From: JAGWBF01 sp963663025
GTDB lineage: Bacteria > Chloroflexota > Dehalococcoidia > Lucifugimonadales > JAGWBF01
DNA: 64,000 bases
Reading direction: 5' to 3'
Assembly (NCBI GenBank): GCA_963663025.1
Contig: OY760073.1
Coordinates: 1,488,001 to 1,552,000 of the forward strand
Shown: positions 62,351 to 64,000 of the stretch, in pieces
Numbering within the stretch: position 1 is the stretch's first letter
Layout: every line of letters starts with the position of its first letter
Translations under genes and position numbers: made by a program
Notes under the pieces: generated by a model
The model's database searches: none
What the model was told of the DNA's origin: nothing
The model's input: only the letters and a program-made list of their open reading frames with translations

Positions 62351-62977
62351 GGCATTGCCTCCCTTCGCACGGGCATCTACGGGCCCAGCTGCGCTCGAAT
62401 GCGAGTCATTTACCCAGGCTGCATTATATCACAGCAATCATGGCGACATGATAAATTCAAATATAAAATTCAGATTACGTTCCGTGTCTCAACGAGGGGA
62501 TGCGCCGCCGGGGGCGTGTCCGTTCACCCTGAGGCTCTCGAAGGGGGAGCGGACAGAAGGGGAGGGCCTGGATCCTCGTTCGTACTTCGAGAGCCTCAGC
62601 ACGAACGGAGGCGGGGCGGCCTAGCCGTTCGCCCTGAGGCTCTCGAAGGGGGAATGGGGTGGGGAAGGACGGCAGGCCGGCCCTTCCGTCACATCCCGGC
62701 CTGTCCCACCTCCGGGGTTTCCTGGATTGCGGCCTACGCCGCAATGACGGCGTGGGTTTTCGGCATAAACAGCGACTTCCAGGCAATGCGTCCGACACGC
62801 CCCGTCCCGTCAGCCGCGCTTTTCGTCATTGCGGCGTAGGCCGCAATCCAGAACGGAGCATTGCCGGATTCCAGGATAGCTCCGTCAGCAGGGCGACCTG
62901 TTCATGCTTCGAGAGCCTCAGCACGAACGGAAGGGGGAAGGACGGCCCTCCTTAGTGGAGTGAGGATGAAGGATGGA
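62351..62977. repeat. repeat-rich intergenic region, right flank of the FN3 gene
   Basis: No gene of its own. It has four copies of the CTTCGAGAGCCTCAG-type palindrome, in both orientations (62520-62543, 62585-62608, 62625-62647, 62907-62930), and MITE-like copy B (62722-62851). An A/T-rich stretch at 62440-62475 stands out from the GC-rich surroundings. Confidence 0.75.
62722..62851 (-). mobile_element. MITE-like element, copy B
   Basis: A 130-bp element with the same 28-bp terminal inverted repeats as copy A and the opposite orientation in its asymmetric middle (it contains AAACAGCGACTTCCAGGCAA on the + strand, the complement of copy A). Together the copies make a long inverted repeat around the FN3 gene. 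Confidence 0.75.
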
Positions 62978-63814
62978 TCATCCCCCGGCTTCGATGGGGG
63001 TGTCGTCCCTGTTGCCCCACTCCTTCCAGGAGGCGTCGTAGTTGCATGCCCGCTCGTAGCCCAGGAGCTTCAACACCAGCGTGCTGTGACCAGCACGAAT
63101 CCCGGCCTGTCAGTGGGCTAACACCTCTTTTTCCGGCGTTATGCCCTTGGCCTCCAGAAGCTCCCGCATCTCCCCTGCGGCCTTGAAGGTGTGGGTCCCT
63201 TCATCCATCAGGTCCGACCACTCCAGGTGATGGGCGCCGGGGATGTGCCCGGCCCGCTGATTGCCGCGGGTGTTCTCCCCCGTGTACTCGGCACGGCTCC
63301 GCACATCCCAGACCACAACGTCCGGGTCCTGGTACGCCTCCTTCAGTCGCTCTGCGGTGACCAGCAAAGAGGCATCAGCCTTGGGTGTGAACGTAGCCCC
63401 TTCCTTCCCTCGGCTTGGGGTTGTGCTCAAGGGCCTGCCTTCCTCCAGCCACTTCTTCCAGCCGCCGTTGAGCACCTTGACCTTGTCGTGGCCGTAGTAG
63501 TTCAGGACCCACCAGAACCTTCCGGCGTACAGGGAACGGGTGTGGTCATAGGCCACCACCAGGGTATCGTCGCCGATGCCCAGCCCCTCCATCATGTGGG
63601 CGCACTGCTCGGGGGAAACAACGTGCACCTGGCCGGTGTCTTGGTTTTTCTCGTAGTTGTCTGGCACCACGACAGCGCCGGGAATGTGGGCGCGGTAGTA
63701 GGAGGCCGCGGGGTCGGTATCCACGATGCAGATGTCTGGGTCCTCTAGGTGATCTGCAAGCCACTGGGTCTCAGCCAGGTATTCAGGGTGGGCATATCCC
63801 TCTGCTGACGCCAT
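62978..63814 (-). CDS. thiosulfate/3-mercaptopyruvate sulfurtransferase (rhodanese), candidate selenoprotein with in-frame UGA
   Basis: Two-domain rhodanese of 278 residues if the UGA at 63112-63110 is read as selenocysteine. Domain 1 (about residues 10-130) has YRAHIPGAVVVP and LVVAYDHTRS; domain 2 (about 155-278) has VVVWDVRSRAEYTGENTRGN, RAGHIPGAHHLEWSDL, then VLAH-U-QAGIR. In rhodaneses the active-site loop is C-x-x-G-x-R, and the UGA (codon 235) lies exactly at the cysteine. Translation beyond it continues with GHSTLVLKLLGYERACNYDA and WKEWGNRDD to a normal stop at 62980-62978, giving the usual 280-residue length. A bacterial SECIS-like hairpin follows (63080-63097). ATG at 63814 has AGGAGG six bases upstream. 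Read as stop, the enzyme would lack its catalytic residue. Confidence 0.85.
63080..63109 (-). promoter_or_regulatory. candidate bacterial SECIS element
   Basis: Directly after the UGA, 12 bases (63109-63098) precede a perfect 6-bp stem CGTGCT (63097-63092) / AGCACG (63085-63080) with loop GGTCAC. The loop starts with GGUC, 18 bases after the UGA, the same loop bases and distance that I recall for the E. coli fdhF SECIS. Confidence 0.7.
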
Positions 63815-64000
63815 CCCGCTCCTCCTAATTCCGGCTATTGGACACGCCCCAGCCTATAGCCGCCCCCTAGCCCAGTCAACTACAGGCCCCGTGCGCCAGT
63901 CACCCTTGACCGGAAAACGGGCGCACCCTACGATGGTACTCCGTTCCCAAGCCCAGTTGGATCGGGAAGCGGGCCAGGAAACGCCATTAAGCACATCGCC

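Noticed and set aside
57300..62960. CRISPR array
   Set aside because: Repeats around the FN3 gene are few, in both orientations, irregularly spaced, and have inverted-repeat structure; no cas genes are present.
63110..63814. Rhodanese as a truncated pseudogene
   Set aside because: The stop is at the catalytic position only, the frame beyond it keeps family features to a normal end, and a SECIS-like hairpin follows. Selenocysteine is the better explanation.

Overview
The window looks like part of a chromosome from an uncultured, GC-rich, free-living bacterium. The closest match I can suggest is a Chloroflexi/Dehalococcoidia (SAR202-like) lineage. The reasons are the non-classical succinate dehydrogenase/fumarate reductase ending in a heterodisulfide-reductase-type subunit, the imuB-dnaE2 mutasome pair, repeated metal-dependent amidohydrolases and alpha/beta-hydrolases, and dense packing with many GTG/TTG starts. 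This assignment is an inference; there is no rRNA gene here.

Layout. 1-3.7 kb: sdhA-sdhB-sdhE-like operon behind a perfect consensus promoter. 3.7-5.6 kb: CocE/NonD hydrolase followed by a 32-residue membrane peptide. 5.8-6.0 kb: tRNA-Phe and tRNA-Gly with promoter and terminator. 6.1-8.1 kb: two oligopeptide-type ABC permeases. 8.4-9.2 kb: dienelactone hydrolase. 9.3-14.0 kb: imuB-dnaE2, translationally coupled, with a LexA-like palindrome inside the promoter. 14.1-19.2 kb: four tandem paralogous amidohydrolases in two transcription units. 19.3-26.0 kb: catabolic genes (PhzF-like, MetE-like, DJ-1/PfpI, isocitrate-lyase/PEP-mutase family, GlcG/HbpS, gamma-glutamyltransferase, RidA). 26.2-35.8 kb: BNR-repeat protein, membrane proteins, sugar-nucleotide genes, yvcK, a UbiA prenyltransferase, a flippase-like protein and speE. 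35.8-41.6 kb: speD, a DRTGG/BioD-like protein, aldehyde dehydrogenase, a second dienelactone hydrolase and lepA. 41.7-44.0 kb: two Opp-type ATPases, tRNA-Leu and tRNA-Lys. 44.2-48.2 kb: phosphoesterase, thiL-tsaE-tsaB-ndk, rsfS. 48.3-51.4 kb: accessory island (PIN toxin with an unusual partner, DUF3644 protein, a small membrane protein, a hypothetical). 51.6-57.3 kb: EVE protein, acs, an amidohydrolase and a SulP transporter. 57.3-63.0 kb: a large secreted fibronectin-III protein flanked by inverted copies of a MITE-like repeat. 63.0-63.8 kb: a rhodanese.

The most striking item is the terminal rhodanese. Its reading frame stops at a UGA exactly where the catalytic cysteine belongs, continues in frame for 43 conserved-looking residues, and has a compact hairpin with a GGUC loop 18 nt downstream. 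This is a strong selenocysteine candidate. Second is the 13-base G/C homopolymer that separates a perfect signal peptide from the fibronectin repeats by exactly one base, either a phase-variation switch or a homopolymer error. Several single-base indels between 28.7 and 35.5 kb break otherwise intact genes and argue that base-level quality must be checked before any of these are called pseudogenes.

The genes suggest a heterotroph that imports peptides or other oligomers, hydrolyses amides, esters and lactones, oxidises the resulting aldehydes and activates acetate to acetyl-CoA, feeding a respiratory chain with a cytosolic-facing succinate/fumarate enzyme.
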